Of a DNA stretch of 64,000 nucleotides, positions 6,914 to 16,699 are shown in pieces. A program made the position numbers and the translations under genes. The stretch is from an uncultured Oxalobacteraceae bacterium. GTDB taxonomy: Bacteria; Pseudomonadota; Gammaproteobacteria; Burkholderiales; Burkholderiaceae. Below the pieces are notes generated by a model that did no database searches, was not told the origin of the DNA, and saw only the letters and a program-made list of their open reading frames with translations. The DNA is taken from positions 1 through 64,000 of the forward strand of contig CAMLIL010000010.1 of the NCBI GenBank assembly GCA_946480015.1, read 5' to 3'. Positions within the stretch are counted from its first letter, which is position 1, and each line of letters opens with the position of its first letter.

Positions 6914-9081
6914 TACATCGGTCCCTGTCCGGGCAGCGCGGCCGTAGGCGCGGGCACGGGTCCGTCGATCTGATTGACGGTCACGTTGTCGAAATACGGC
7001 ATGCTGAGCTTTTGTGCATCCGCCCCAGCTATCACGCCCGCCATCCCTTTGCCGCATAAGCCGTCCGTCGCGTTTACCACCGGCTTGCCGTCAACGAAGC
7101 CCGTGATCGCGGCGCCCTTGAACTGAAGCTTCAAGTGATGCCAGCGCTTCGCCCCGACTCCAGGAACCTGCGCAACGGCCAGCACTTTCTCGCCGCCCTC
7201 GCTGGCGTCGTTCTGCGCTTTGATCAATGCCTGCTGCTCGGCGTCGCCCACCAGCGCCTTCTTGTCCGCCTTGCCGCGCACCACTACCAGCTCGATCCGC
7301 CCGCTGTCGCTCAATTGCAGGAAGTAGCCCTTCGGGATGAATCCGTATCCCGTCCCGACATGATTGACGCGGCCCATCACCCCCGCCACATCGCCGGGGT
7401 TCAGGTAGACATCGGTGCTGACCTCGTAGTCCGACCACTGGTCGTCGCCGATGATGGTGTAGGGCTTCCAATCCGGCGCCCAGGAATGGGTGGGAACGGG
7501 AACGGCCTGGCGCATGCATTTGCCCTGTCCGTCCGGGCAGGAGGCCAGTTCAAACGCGCCCGCGATGTCCGCGAAATAGCGCGGCAGATGGCCCCACTCC
7601 TTGGGCTGCGTGTACTGCTCGAAGGTCTCACGGTAAGGGAAGGGGAAAGCCTTTAACGCTGGCACATCGGGGAAGGCGCCTTTTTGCTGGCCCCGTGTTG
7701 TGGTCAGCGAATAGATGGAATTCGGATCGAGCGTTAGCGTGACCACGCCCTTGCGCGGACGGAGATCGGCGAGGCGGACGAACTGCTCTTGCGCGTTGCT
7801 GCGCCATACCGACAAGCCCTGCGTGGACAACCCGCCGCCCACCTCGAAGCGCACCTGCTGCGGCGCCTTGGCCTGGCTGGTTTCGATGATGACGCTGTAG
7901 TCCTTGCCGGGGGACATGAGCGTCACAAAGCTGCCTCCGTTGGCGAGTTCGCCACTGCCCCCGTTTAAATAGGTCCAGCCGGCCTCGGTGAACTGGCCGT
8001 AATGCGCATAGGCCCACACGTGCGGATTCAAGCGGTAGTGCCCGCTCCAAGGCCAGTTCGCGCGGATTGCGGATTCCTTGTCGCCGGCATAGGGCTCGGT
8101 GGTGTACAGCCCGGCGATGCCATACCAGTTGACGATTTTGGTGATGCCATTGTGGACGAAGTTTTCGTTGAAGGCGCGCACCACGCCGATCGCCCCGTCA
8201 TAACCGGCGATGTACACGTGTCCCTCGGTGTTCCACAAGGGCTTGCCCATTTTTGCGGCCGCTTCCCGCACTTCCGGCGGAACCTTGGACTTATCGAGCA
8301 CGTTGACGTGCGCACTGATGATGTCGATCGCGTCGCGCAGCTCCTTATCATCCGGCATGTCCTTGACGAAATCGTATTTCGATTGATCCGGCCAATTGTC
8401 GAAGCTGTGGATCTTCACATGGCCGAAGTTGTTCGCGTCCAGCCTTGCGCGCAGCGTTTTCACGAAATCGTAGCTGACGCCTTTCTCGTTGCGGCTGCCG
8501 ATCGCGTCGAACTCCAGTCCGTACACTTGGCGCAGCCCCTTGAGCCAGCTTACATAGTAATCCGCCGCGTCCGGCGAGAAGAACTCCCGCTCGCCCGCCG
8601 TCTTGTGGCCGGCTTGCGGGTAGCGCCTGCCGTTGTCGCCGAGCCAGCCGGGACCGCTCCAGGCCGTGCCGTCCAGCGTGAGCGCGGGATTGCGCTTCTT
8701 CGCCTCCCGCATCACCCACCAGGTATAGCCGCGCGTGTAGTCCAGGTCGTCCCGGGTATGCATATGGCTGGGCATCGAGCCCTGCGTCGAATTGCCGTCG
8801 CCGGGGATTTCAACCAGCAAGGCGCTGACCGACGCGCCGAACTTCGGCTTGTACATCAGGTCCAGGATCTGGCTGCGCTGTGGCTCCGGATAATCCTTCA
8901 GCAGAACCGAGGTGGCGCCGCCACCGTCCACAATGCCGATGCCATCGAAGCGCTTTCCGCCGGCATCCCCCTTTAACTGGATGCGTTGAACACTTGATGA
9001 TTCGGTCGCCGCTGCGGCCATGCCGATGGGCAGGGTGCTTAATGCCGCGAGCAATAACGGCCAATGGATGCGGTCGCGCAT
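6886..9081 (-). CDS. GH59 galactosylceramidase-like secreted glycosidase
   Basis: This 731-residue protein resembles glycoside hydrolase family 59, the family of human galactocerebrosidase, which removes beta-galactose from galactosylceramide and related glycosides. A signal peptide (PLLLAALSTLPIGMAAAA) ends near residue 28. Family blocks follow: RFDGIGIVDGGGATSVLL near 45, LVEIPGDGNSTQGS near 90, GTAWSGPGWLG near 145, IGSRNEKG carrying the probable acid/base Glu near 195, and LWNTEGH carrying the probable nucleophile Glu near 285. A beta-sandwich and a C-terminal lectin-like domain fill residues ~370-715. The start at 9081 is chosen for the signal peptide and an AAGGGA site; the frame stays open upstream to 9237. 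The last residues and the stop lie in a duplicated fragment of another gene, so the native C-terminus may have been slightly altered. Confidence 0.82.
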   Translation of the reverse strand: MRDRIHWPLLLAALSTLPIGMAAAATESSSVQRIQLKGDAGGKRFDGIGIVDGGGATSVLLKDYPEPQRSQILDLMYKPKFGASVSALLVEIPGDGNSTQGSMPSHMHTRDDLDYTRGYTWWVMREAKKRNPALTLDGTAWSGPGWLGDNGRRYPQAGHKTAGEREFFSPDAADYYVSWLKGLRQVYGLEFDAIGSRNEKGVSYDFVKTLRARLDANNFGHVKIHSFDNWPDQSKYDFVKDMPDDKELRDAIDIISAHVNVLDKSKVPPEVREAAAKMGKPLWNTEGHVYIAGYDGAIGVVRAFNENFVHNGITKIVNWYGIAGLYTTEPYAGDKESAIRANWPWSGHYRLNPHVWAYAHYGQFTEAGWTYLNGGSGELANGGSFVTLMSPGKDYSVIIETSQAKAPQQVRFEVGGGLSTQGLSVWRSNAQEQFVRLADLRPRKGVVTLTLDPNSIYSLTTTRGQQKGAFPDVPALKAFPFPYRETFEQYTQPKEWGHLPRYFADIAGAFELASCPDGQGKCMRQAVPVPTHSWAPDWKPYTIIGDDQWSDYEVSTDVYLNPGDVAGVMGRVNHVGTGYGFIPKGYFLQLSDSGRIELVVVRGKADKKALVGDAEQQALIKAQNDASEGGEKVLAVAQVPGVGAKRWHHLKLQFKGAAITGFVDGKPVVNATDGLCGKGMAGVIAGADAQKLSMPYFDNVTVNQIDGPVPAPTAALPGQGPMYRPSKSTGP

Positions 9082-9294
9082 GGTAGAAGTCCCTTGGAGT
9101 TTTTTTGTGAATGTATAGCTGACGCGGGAGCTGCGCATGAAAAGCCGCAATACAGAGTCCACGTATAGCGTTCCCATGCTCCCGCGCTTTACCAACTTTT
9201 TGGGGAGAAGTTTGGCATGCTGTTTTTGGCCAATCAATTCACAATATTAACTCTAGATATACTTAATTGATATACCTCGGGACGCAGGCAAAGG

Positions 9295-10101
9295 TCAGGC
9301 GAGCCCGAACGACTTCCTCAGGCTTGCGTCGACCGGGCCAGCGGGCATGAAACGACGCAATTTGCTCAGCAGGGACGCCTGTCCGGCAGGTGTGCGGCGC
9401 ATGCGCCATGCGCCAAGCGCCGCTTCAACGATCGTGTTGGCCACGCTCTCCGGTTCGGGGGCGGTCCTGACACTGTCGGCAACCGAACGCGTGACGAGGC
9501 CACGTTCACGGTCATAGGCCGGGATGGTCGAGCTGGCATGGGGCGAGTTGGCGTCCAGATTGGTCTTGGCGTAAGACGGTTCGACCAGCGTTACACGGAT
9601 GCCGAACTGGCGTACCTCATGGTCCAGGGTTTCGGAAAGCCCCTCGACGGCATGCTTGGACGCCGAATAGAGCCCCATGTACGGAGCTGGAAGAAAGCCG
9701 AGCACCGAACTGACGTTGACGATGCGTCCTGAGCGCTGAGCCCGCATGGTCGGCAGTACCGCTTGCGTCGTGCGCAGGATGCCGAACACGTTGGTCTCGA
9801 ACAGCGATGCCGCTTCACTGGCCGCGGTTTCCTCGACCGCCCCGATCATGGTCATGCCCGCGTTATTGACGAGCACATCGATGCGCCCGGCCTGCTCGAC
9901 GATGGACTGCATTGCGCGCTTGACGGAAACGTCGTCGCGCACGTCCATCTCGATGAGCTCGACGCCGGCCAGGGGTGTGGTTTTGGCGATGCTGCGCACG
10001 GTGCCAAACACCCGGCATCCTCGCTTTGCGAATTTTTCCGCAGCGGCGCGCCCGATGCCCGATGACACGCCAGTAACAACGACAACGCTAGACTTCGACA
10101 T
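9295..10101 (-). CDS. Short-chain dehydrogenase/reductase (classical SDR)
   Basis: This 268-residue oxidoreductase has the classical SDR plan: [16 protein letters not shown] for dinucleotide binding near residue 8, DVLVNNAGM near 75, VNVSSVLGF with the catalytic Ser near 128, and [12 protein letters not shown] with the YxxxK pair near 150. It ends SFGLA, the part duplicated at 6767. Its start lies 1-2 nt past the stop of the RND permease gene, so it is the last gene of the efflux operon on the minus strand. The substrate cannot be read from sequence; related genes act on lipophilic carbonyl compounds. Confidence 0.85.
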   Translation of the reverse strand: MSKSSVVVVTGVSSGIGRAAAEKFAKRGCRVFGTVRSIAKTTPLAGVELIEMDVRDDVSVKRAMQSIVEQAGRIDVLVNNAGMTMIGAVEETAASEAASLFETNVFGILRTTQAVLPTMRAQRSGRIVNVSSVLGFLPAPYMGLYSASKHAVEGLSETLDHEVRQFGIRVTLVEPSYAKTNLDANSPHASSTIPAYDRERGLVTRSVADSVRTAPEPESVANTIVEAALGAWRMRRTPAGQASLLSKLRRFMPAGPVDASLRKSFGLA

Positions 10102-10102
10102 A

Positions 10103-13100
10103 TCAAACCCTTTCGACGACAGATAATGAAGTATCAGCGCGGCGAGTTTCCGTTGCCGGGCTGATCTTGTACCAAATGGAATACATGGCTGGCAGGAACA
10201 CCAGAGTGAGCACGGTCCCGGCGAAGGTGCCGCCGATCAGCGTGTAAGCAAGCGTGCCCCAGAACACGGAGTGGGTCAGCGGGACGAAGGCCAGGATGGC
10301 CGCCAGCGCGGTCAGGATCACCGGACGGGAACGCTGCACGGTGGCCTCCACAACCGCCTGGAATGGATCCAGTCCGGCCTGCTCGTTGTGGTGGATCTGG
10401 CCGATCAGGATCAGGGTGTTGCGCATCAGGATTCCCGACAGGGCAATCAGGCCGACCAGCGCGTTGATGCCGAATGGCTGCTGGAACAGGATCAGGGTGG
10501 GGACCACACCGATCAGGCCCAACGGGCTGGTCAGGAAGACCATGACCATCGCGGAGATCGAGCGCACCTGGAAAATGAGGATGAGCAGGGTGACCGCCAG
10601 CATGATTGGGAACAGCGGCAGCATTGCTTTCGTCGCTTTGCCGGATTCCTCGATGGAGCCGGCCTGTTCGATGTGGTAGCCGCCCGGCAGCTTGTCCATG
10701 ATCGGCTGGAGCTGCTTCGTAATGGCATTGGACACGTCCGGTGGCTGCAAACCATCGGCGATGTCGCCCCGCACGGTGATCGTCGGCATGCGGTCGCGCC
10801 GGTGTATGATCGGCTCCTCCATGCGCACGTCGACCGTGCCCACCTGCGACAGCGGGATGCGTTGCCCGCTGGCGCCGGTCAGCGTGAAGTCCGCGATCCT
10901 GGCTGGGTCGAGCCGGACGTCGCCAGCCGAGCGAGCCATCACTTGCACCGTGCGAATGTCTTCACGCACGGCGGTGAGCGGCACACCGCTCAGCAAGAAC
11001 TGCAGTTGCTGCGCCACGGCGCTGGAACTCAAGCCCACGGCCTGCAATCGATCCTGCTGCAAGGTGAAGTGCAGCGCGGGCGTACGCGTGCCCCAGTCGT
11101 TGTTTACCGTACGCATCATCGGACTGGCATCCATGACGTGCTGCACATCGGCCGCGATGTTGCGCAGCTTGTCCGAGTCCGGACCGGTGATCCGGTAGGC
11201 GACCGGAAACGGCGAATACGGACCAAACACCAGCTGGGTGACACGAATGCGCGCTTCGGAGGCGAGGCCGTCGGCGATCGCCTTGCGCAGCCGCATTTTC
11301 AATACCTCACGCTCATTCTGGTTGTCGGTACGGACCACGATCTTGGCAAACGACGGGTCGGGCAGTTCCGGTCCCATTGCCATGTAAAAGCGTGGAGCAC
11401 CTTGGCCGACGTAGGCGGTGACGATCTTCGCTTCCGCCTGTTTGGCCAGCCATGCTTCCACCTTCGCGGCGGCGGCGCTGGTCTGCACGATCGACGTGCC
11501 ATAGGGCATCTGCACTTCGACCAGCACTTCGGGGCGGTCGGAGATCGGGAAGAATTGCTTCTTGACCACCGCCATGCCCAGCACGGCCGCCACGAACAGT
11601 CCGACCACCGCGCCGGCGACCAGCCACTTGCGTGTGATGACGCGCTTGAGCACCTGGCGGAAGCGGTGATAGCGTGGCGTGTCGTAGAGTGCGTCGTGGC
11701 CGCCTTCGACCTTGTGAAGGTCGGGCAGCAGCTTGACGCCGAGGTAAGGCGTAAAGACCACGGCAACCACCCACGAGGCGATCAGTGCGATGCCGACGAT
11801 CCAGAACATATTACTGGTGTATTCACCCGCGGTGGAACGGGCGAAGCCGTTGGGCATGAAGCCGACGGCCGTGACCAGCGTGCCCGAGAGCATGGGCGCG
11901 GCCGTATGGCTCCAGGCATAGGCGGACGCGGCGACGCGGCTGTAGCCTTCTTCCATTTTCACCACCATCATTTCGATGGCGATGATGGCGTCGTCCACCA
12001 GCAGGCCCAATCCCAGGATCAGGGAGCCCAGGGTGATGCGGTCAAAGTTCTTTCCGGTCGCGGCCATTACCACGAAGACGACCGCCAAGGTCAGCGGCAC
12101 GGCCGCAGCGACCACGATGCCGACACGCCAGCCCATGCTGACGAAACACACCACCATGACCACCAGCAGCGCGACGAAGAACTTGACCATGAACTCATCG
12201 ACCGCCGAGCTGATATTGACCGCCTGGTCCGTGACTTTGGAGAGGCTCATACCCAGCGGCAGACCGGCGTTGATCGTACCAACCTCCTTGTCCAGCGCCT
12301 TGCCCAGGTCGAGCCCGTTCCAACCGTCACGCATGACGATGCCGAGCAGCAGGGCGGGTTCGCCGCCGTTGCGGATCATGAACGTCGCCGGATCTTCATA
12401 GCCGCGCTTGACCGTGGCGATGTCCGACAGTTTCAAGGTGCGTCCCTGCGCCACCACCGGCGTATCGCGGATCTTTTGCATTTCATCGAAAGCGCCGTCG
12501 AGGCGAATGAACACTTGCGGTCCCTTGGTTTCCACGGAGCCAGCAGGTGTGAGCGCGTTCTGGCTGTGGAGCGCGGCGAACACATCCTGCGGGCTGACGC
12601 CCAGCGTTGCCAGGCGCTCATGCGAGAACTCGACATAGATGCGCTCCGGCTGCTCGCCAACGATGTTGACCTTCTTTACGCCCGGAACGTGCAGCAGCCG
12701 CTGGCGCAGCGTCTCCGCGTCGCGCACGAGCAAGCGCTGCGGTTCGCCCTTGGCCTTGAGCGCGAACAGGGCAAAGGTGACGTCGGAGTATTCGTCGTTG
12801 ACCATCGGCCCGATCACGCCGGAGGGCAGGTTGCCGGCTTCGTCTCCGACTTTCTTGCGGGCCTGGTAAAACTGTTCCTGCACTTCCGACGGCGGCGTGC
12901 TGTCAAGCAGAGTCAACGTTGTGAAGGCCAGGCCAGGTCGTGTGTAGGTCTCGGTACGGTCGTACCAGCGCAGTTCCTGCAGCCGCTTTTCCAGCTTTTC
13001 GGCGACCTGGTCCTGCATTTCCTGTGCGGTGGCGCCGGGCCAGGCGGTGACGACGGTCATTACTTTGACCGTGAAGGCGGGATCTTCCGCCCGCCCCAGT

Positions 13101-13207
13101 TTGAAGAAAGAAATGAGCCCGGCCAGGGAGATCAGGCAGATCAGGAACAAGGTGATCGAGCGCTCGCGAACCGCGAGCGCGGACAGGTTGAAGCGGCCTG
13201 TGCTCAT
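10103..13207 (-). CDS. RND efflux permease
   Basis: This 1034-residue inner-membrane proton/drug antiporter belongs to the AcrB/HAE1-type resistance-nodulation-division pumps. One transmembrane helix lies at residues ~15-35, then a large periplasmic porter domain, then six helices at ~335-540, and the same layout repeats in the second half. [14 protein letters not shown] in TM4 carries the proton-relay Asp pair. Helices at the end show [17 protein letters not shown]. It overlaps the adaptor gene upstream by 4 nt and is followed at once by the SDR gene. The absence of a separate channel on this strand is met by the divergent gene at 15107. Substrate range is unknown. Confidence 0.92.
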   Translation of the reverse strand: MSTGRFNLSALAVRERSITLFLICLISLAGLISFFKLGRAEDPAFTVKVMTVVTAWPGATAQEMQDQVAEKLEKRLQELRWYDRTETYTRPGLAFTTLTLLDSTPPSEVQEQFYQARKKVGDEAGNLPSGVIGPMVNDEYSDVTFALFALKAKGEPQRLLVRDAETLRQRLLHVPGVKKVNIVGEQPERIYVEFSHERLATLGVSPQDVFAALHSQNALTPAGSVETKGPQVFIRLDGAFDEMQKIRDTPVVAQGRTLKLSDIATVKRGYEDPATFMIRNGGEPALLLGIVMRDGWNGLDLGKALDKEVGTINAGLPLGMSLSKVTDQAVNISSAVDEFMVKFFVALLVVMVVCFVSMGWRVGIVVAAAVPLTLAVVFVVMAATGKNFDRITLGSLILGLGLLVDDAIIAIEMMVVKMEEGYSRVAASAYAWSHTAAPMLSGTLVTAVGFMPNGFARSTAGEYTSNMFWIVGIALIASWVVAVVFTPYLGVKLLPDLHKVEGGHDALYDTPRYHRFRQVLKRVITRKWLVAGAVVGLFVAAVLGMAVVKKQFFPISDRPEVLVEVQMPYGTSIVQTSAAAAKVEAWLAKQAEAKIVTAYVGQGAPRFYMAMGPELPDPSFAKIVVRTDNQNEREVLKMRLRKAIADGLASEARIRVTQLVFGPYSPFPVAYRITGPDSDKLRNIAADVQHVMDASPMMRTVNNDWGTRTPALHFTLQQDRLQAVGLSSSAVAQQLQFLLSGVPLTAVREDIRTVQVMARSAGDVRLDPARIADFTLTGASGQRIPLSQVGTVDVRMEEPIIHRRDRMPTITVRGDIADGLQPPDVSNAITKQLQPIMDKLPGGYHIEQAGSIEESGKATKAMLPLFPIMLAVTLLILIFQVRSISAMVMVFLTSPLGLIGVVPTLILFQQPFGINALVGLIALSGILMRNTLILIGQIHHNEQAGLDPFQAVVEATVQRSRPVILTALAAILAFVPLTHSVFWGTLAYTLIGGTFAGTVLTLVFLPAMYSIWYKISPATETRRADTSLSVVERV

Positions 13208-14313
13208 GGTTGCGCTCCCGCGACGGCGACGCTGTCGCCAGCCACCCGCACCTGCTCGCCTTCGCGCAGCAGGTGGGTGCCCAGTGCGACGATGCGCTCA
13301 CCTTGCTTGAGTTGAGCGGCAATGCGCGCGCCGTCGTCGCCCAGGCGCTGGACCGTGACGGGTCGCCAGGACACCTTTGCCGGCTGGCCCTGGATGACCC
13401 AGACTCCCGGCCCCTTGCCCGCATCGAACAGGGCGCCAATCGGTACCGACAGGCCGCCTTGCGTGGTGGCCTCACCATCCGGGATCTGAATGGTTACCGT
13501 GGTGCCCAATGGCGCGTTGGACAGTTCTCCCTCCAGCACGTAGCGCGCCTCGAAGGTGCGCGTCAGCCGGTCCGCGGCATCCGAAAGCTGCCTGAGCTTG
13601 GTTGGAGCGGTCACGCCTTCCTTGCCAAACAGCGTGGCCAGGCCGGCTGAACCGACCGCAGGGCGCAGCGTTTCCGGAAGTTGGACGATGGCTTCACGGC
13701 GCCCGGCATGCGCCACGCGCACCACGGTCTGGCCCGCGTTGACGACCTGGCCGGGTTCGGCCAGCGTGTCCATGATGACGCCATCGGCATCGGCCACCAG
13801 TTCCGTATAGCGGCTCGCGTTACGAGCAACTTCGGCCTGGGCTTCGGCCGCATTGAGCTGGGCTTTGGCGGCATCGGCCGCCGCCTTGATCTGGTCGTAG
13901 GCTGAAGCCGAAATCGCGCCAGTGCCGCGCAGGTCGCGGTAGCGGGCTTCGTCCTGCGCCGTTTGCTGCGCCCGCGCCCGGGCGGCGGCGACCGCTTCCT
14001 GCTGCGCATGCGCTGCGAGCTTCAGGTCGGCCGGGTCGATGCGCATGAGCGCTTGCCCGCGCTTGACGGTTTGCCCCGCATCCACGAGGCGTGCCAGCAC
14101 CTTGCCGGAAACCCGGAACCCAAGATCGCTTTGTACCCGTGCCGCGACGGTCCCGGTGAACGCGCGCGACGCAACGGCCGCGCCCTGGATGGTGGCCGCC
14201 CGTACCAGCGGCGCTTCGGTCCGGGGATCGGATTGCTTGTTTTCGCCGCAGGCGACCAAGGCCAGCGGCAGTGCAGAGATGACAGCAGAGAGAACGAGGC
14301 GGCGGCGGAGCAT
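13204..14313 (-). CDS. RND periplasmic adaptor lipoprotein (MFP)
   Basis: This 369-residue membrane-fusion protein links the permease to the outer-membrane channel. The N-terminus is a lipoprotein signal with lipobox LVACG near residue 22. RAFTGTVAARVQSDLGFRVSGKVLARLVDAGQTVKRGQALMR is split by the alpha-helical hairpin region (residues ~105-175, rich in Ala and Gln), and the second lipoyl half follows with DTLAEPGQVVNAGQ. The gene overlaps the permease start by 4 nt. A palindrome resembling a TetR operator lies 42-67 nt upstream of its start codon. Confidence 0.9.
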   Translation of the reverse strand: MLRRRLVLSAVISALPLALVACGENKQSDPRTEAPLVRAATIQGAAVASRAFTGTVAARVQSDLGFRVSGKVLARLVDAGQTVKRGQALMRIDPADLKLAAHAQQEAVAAARARAQQTAQDEARYRDLRGTGAISASAYDQIKAAADAAKAQLNAAEAQAEVARNASRYTELVADADGVIMDTLAEPGQVVNAGQTVVRVAHAGRREAIVQLPETLRPAVGSAGLATLFGKEGVTAPTKLRQLSDAADRLTRTFEARYVLEGELSNAPLGTTVTIQIPDGEATTQGGLSVPIGALFDAGKGPGVWVIQGQPAKVSWRPVTVQRLGDDGARIAAQLKQGERIVALGTHLLREGEQVRVAGDSVAVAGAQP

Positions 14314-14354
14314 AGAAATCCCGTAAAAGAGAAACAGGATTTCATTTTGAGACT

Positions 14355-14380
14355 AGTGACTAATTAAGTCAATAGTCACC
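14355..14380. promoter_or_regulatory. Putative TetR operator upstream of the adaptor gene
   Basis: AGTGACT and AGTCACC face each other across about 12 nt, upstream of the adaptor start. The same half-sites recur at 15052-15076 on the other side of the tetR gene, which supports both as binding sites of the TetR protein encoded between them. Confidence 0.65.
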
Positions 14381-14395
14381 ATCGATTTTTCGCAC

Positions 14396-15019
14396 TTATG
14401 GCGACAGGCTGCGCAGCACCAGGCTCGACAGTTGAGTCGGCGCGTCGTTGGAGTAATTTAAGCTGTACTGCAAGAGCAGCGGATTGAGGTAGGGGCGCAT
14501 GACCAGGTAGATTGCGTCTGCCGCTTCGTCGAGCGGCGTCTTGCGTTCGAACTCCCCGGTTTCGCGTCCATGGCGCAAGATCTCCTGCAGCACTAACTGA
14601 ATCCGCTCCTCATAGGTGCGCACCACTTCCCATTGTTCGCTAGCGGCCGAGGCCGCAATGTCATGGAGCTTGCGATCTTCAAAAAACAGGCGAAGGCTTG
14701 ATTCGACGGCCACCTTGAACATGCGCCGAAGCTTTTCTGATGGGCGGTCGGTGCCGCCAACGGCGCTCGCGACATCAGTCTCGACCTGGTGCAGACAATT
14801 TGCGCAGATAAGTTCCCCGATGGCCTGCTTGGACTCGAAGAATTTATAGATGTAAGCCTTGGAAAAGCCGATGGCCTTGGCCAGGTCGGACACAGTGGTC
14901 TTTTCGTAGCCGTACAAGCGGAAGTGCTCGGTCGCTGCGGCAACGATTTGGTCTCGCACCTCGTGATCGATGGGGCCTCGGGCAGGGCCCGGATTAACGT
15001 TTGATTTGTTCATGTTCAC
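14396..15019 (-). CDS. TetR-family repressor of the efflux locus
   Basis: This 207-residue regulator has an N-terminal TetR helix-turn-helix at residues ~22-68, with HFRLYGYEKTTVSDLAKAIGFSKAYIYKFFESKQ. The rest is a helical ligand-binding and dimerisation domain with little sequence conservation. It lies between the adaptor gene (same strand, downstream) and the divergent outer-membrane channel gene, and matching palindromes flank it on both sides. It therefore probably represses the pump, the channel and itself, and is released by a pump substrate. Confidence 0.88.
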   Translation of the reverse strand: MNMNKSNVNPGPARGPIDHEVRDQIVAAATEHFRLYGYEKTTVSDLAKAIGFSKAYIYKFFESKQAIGELICANCLHQVETDVASAVGGTDRPSEKLRRMFKVAVESSLRLFFEDRKLHDIAASAASEQWEVVRTYEERIQLVLQEILRHGRETGEFERKTPLDEAADAIYLVMRPYLNPLLLQYSLNYSNDAPTQLSSLVLRSLSP

Positions 15020-15051
15020 ACTTTACGCCTTGTCTTCGAATTCCACAATAA

Positions 15052-15076
15052 GTGACTGTTTCATGATATAGTCACT
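15052..15076. promoter_or_regulatory. Putative TetR operator in the tetR/channel intergenic region
   Basis: AGTGACT and AGTCACT are a perfect 7-bp inverted repeat with an 11-nt spacer, lying between the divergent tetR and outer-membrane channel genes. The half-sites match those at 14355-14380. It would overlap the promoters of both genes. Confidence 0.7.
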
Positions 15077-15106
15077 CCATTCCTCACCCTTTTCACTTCG
15101 CGGAAG

Positions 15107-16573
15107 ATGCCCATGTTACTCAAACGCACTCTCTTCATGGTAGTCGTCGCCAGTCTTTCAGCCGGTTGCGCTGTCGGGCCGGATTACAGCCGGCCCCACA
15201 CGCCTATGCCAGATCGCTACCTGGGCCAAGCGGCAGTCGAGCACCGGCACGCAAATGCCGCCGCCGACCTGCTCGTGTGGTGGGAAGGCTTTGGCGATCC
15301 CCAGCTCACCGGCTTCGTAACGCTCGCGCTGAAGCAGAATCTGGACCTCGCGCAGGCGTCCGCGCGCGTCGTCCAGGCGCGCGCGGGACTGGGGGCTGCG
15401 CATGCTGCGCTGCTACCTTCTGGCAACATCGGTGCCCAGGGCGCGCGGGCTTACCAGTCGGTTGAAACGCCATTGGGGCAAGTGTTGAATTCAAAGCCCG
15501 ATTTCGATCGCTACGGCAACGCCTATGAGGCCAACCTCGGCGTTGGCTGGGAGCTGGACGTATTTGGTGGCGTGCGTCGCGGCCGGGAAGCGGCACTTGC
15601 CGAGTATCAGGCATCTGAAGCTGGCGCGGCGGCGGTACGGCTGGCGGTGGCGGCGCAGACCGCCGACATCTATATCAGCATCCGCGGACTGCAAACCCGC
15701 CTCGACGTCGCCCGCAGACAGGTACAGACGCAACAGGAGCTGCTGGCAACGATCAATCTGCTGTATGGCAAGGGCCTGGCCGCCGAGCTTCAGGTGCGCC
15801 AAGCCGAGGGCGCGCTCGCGCAGGTGCGGGCTGCGGTACCGGTCCTTGAAGCGGGGCTGGAGTCGGCCATGAATGCGCTGGATGTGATGCTGGGCACAGC
15901 GCCGGGTACGCACCGGGAGGAACTGGCGAATGCCCGCGTGATTCCGGCCGCCCCGCGCATCGCAGCAACCGGCGCGCCGGGCGATTTGCTCAGGCGCCGG
16001 CCTGATCTGATCGTGGCCGAACGCCGCCTGGCAGCGTCGACCGCCCGGATCGGCATGGCGATCGCCGAGTATTACCCCAAGCTCTCCTTCAGTGGGTTGA
16101 TCGGCAGCGCGACGTCGGTCTCTAGTGGCAACCTGTTTACTGGTGGCGCAAGCCAGGCTGCCGGTGTGCTGGGTCTGCGCTGGCGTCTGTTCGATTTCGG
16201 CCGCATCAACGCGCAGATCGGCTTGGCCAAGGGCCAGGAAGCGGAGGCGCTGGCCGGATATCGGCTCGCCGTGCTGCGTGCTACCGAAGACGTGGAAAAC
16301 GCCTTCTCGGCCTTGGTTAAGCGCGAGGACCAGGCCGGCATACTGGCTCAGGGCGTGGACTCGCTCAGCCGGGCGAGGGGGGCGTCGTTCGCGGCATATC
16401 AGAAAGGGGTCGTCAGCCTGATCGAAGTCTTGCAAGCCGACGAGAACTTGCTGCGTGCTTCCGATATGCGAGCACAGGCGCAAACCGAATCCGCACGCGC
16501 GGCGGTCGCCGCCTTCAAGGCACTCGGCGGCGGTTGGCAACCACGCGAATCCGAAGCGGTAGCGATCAGATAG
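15107..16573 (+). CDS. Outer-membrane efflux lipoprotein (OprM/NodT type)
   Basis: This 488-residue channel has a lipoprotein signal with lipobox LSAGC near residue 20, followed by AVGPDYSRP, the usual NodT start. Two OEP repeats of TolC type make up residues ~60-470; LRRRPDLIVAERRLAAS marks the start of the second. WWEGFGDPQL near residue 60 is also typical. The C-terminal end (LGGGWQPRES) is intact here, while a fragment of it is found at 4830-4985. The gene is divergent from tetR and the pump genes but surely completes the tripartite pump. Its stop is followed directly by a fragment of a BPSL0067-type gene. Confidence 0.9.
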   Translation: MPMLLKRTLFMVVVASLSAGCAVGPDYSRPHTPMPDRYLGQAAVEHRHANAAADLLVWWEGFGDPQLTGFVTLALKQNLDLAQASARVVQARAGLGAAHAALLPSGNIGAQGARAYQSVETPLGQVLNSKPDFDRYGNAYEANLGVGWELDVFGGVRRGREAALAEYQASEAGAAAVRLAVAAQTADIYISIRGLQTRLDVARRQVQTQQELLATINLLYGKGLAAELQVRQAEGALAQVRAAVPVLEAGLESAMNALDVMLGTAPGTHREELANARVIPAAPRIAATGAPGDLLRRRPDLIVAERRLAASTARIGMAIAEYYPKLSFSGLIGSATSVSSGNLFTGGASQAAGVLGLRWRLFDFGRINAQIGLAKGQEAEALAGYRLAVLRATEDVENAFSALVKREDQAGILAQGVDSLSRARGASFAAYQKGVVSLIEVLQADENLLRASDMRAQAQTESARAAVAAFKALGGGWQPRESEAVAIR

Positions 16574-16633
16574 GTACCACGCACCGAAAAGGTGGGCGAG
16601 GGCCGTTATCGCAATGCCGGCAACAGCTTATGA
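16574..16633 (+). pseudogene. 3' fragment of a BPSL0067-type gene
   Basis: Immediately after the channel stop codon, a frame encodes PRTEKVGEGRYRNAGN, almost identical to PRTEKLGDGRYRNAGN near the C-terminus of the intact BPSL0067-type protein (about 5496-5533). It stops at a TGA at 16631. Nothing upstream of this piece remains. Confidence 0.8.
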
Positions 16634-16699
16634 TATATTTTGACAAGTATGATATAAATGAAACTTTCCTCATTGCTGTAACCCGGTTAGGAGCGCCAT

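Noticed and set aside
10271..13315. Long plus-strand open frame antisense to the RND permease
   Set aside because: Composition is Gln/His/Arg/Gly-rich without domains and mirrors the permease; a shadow.
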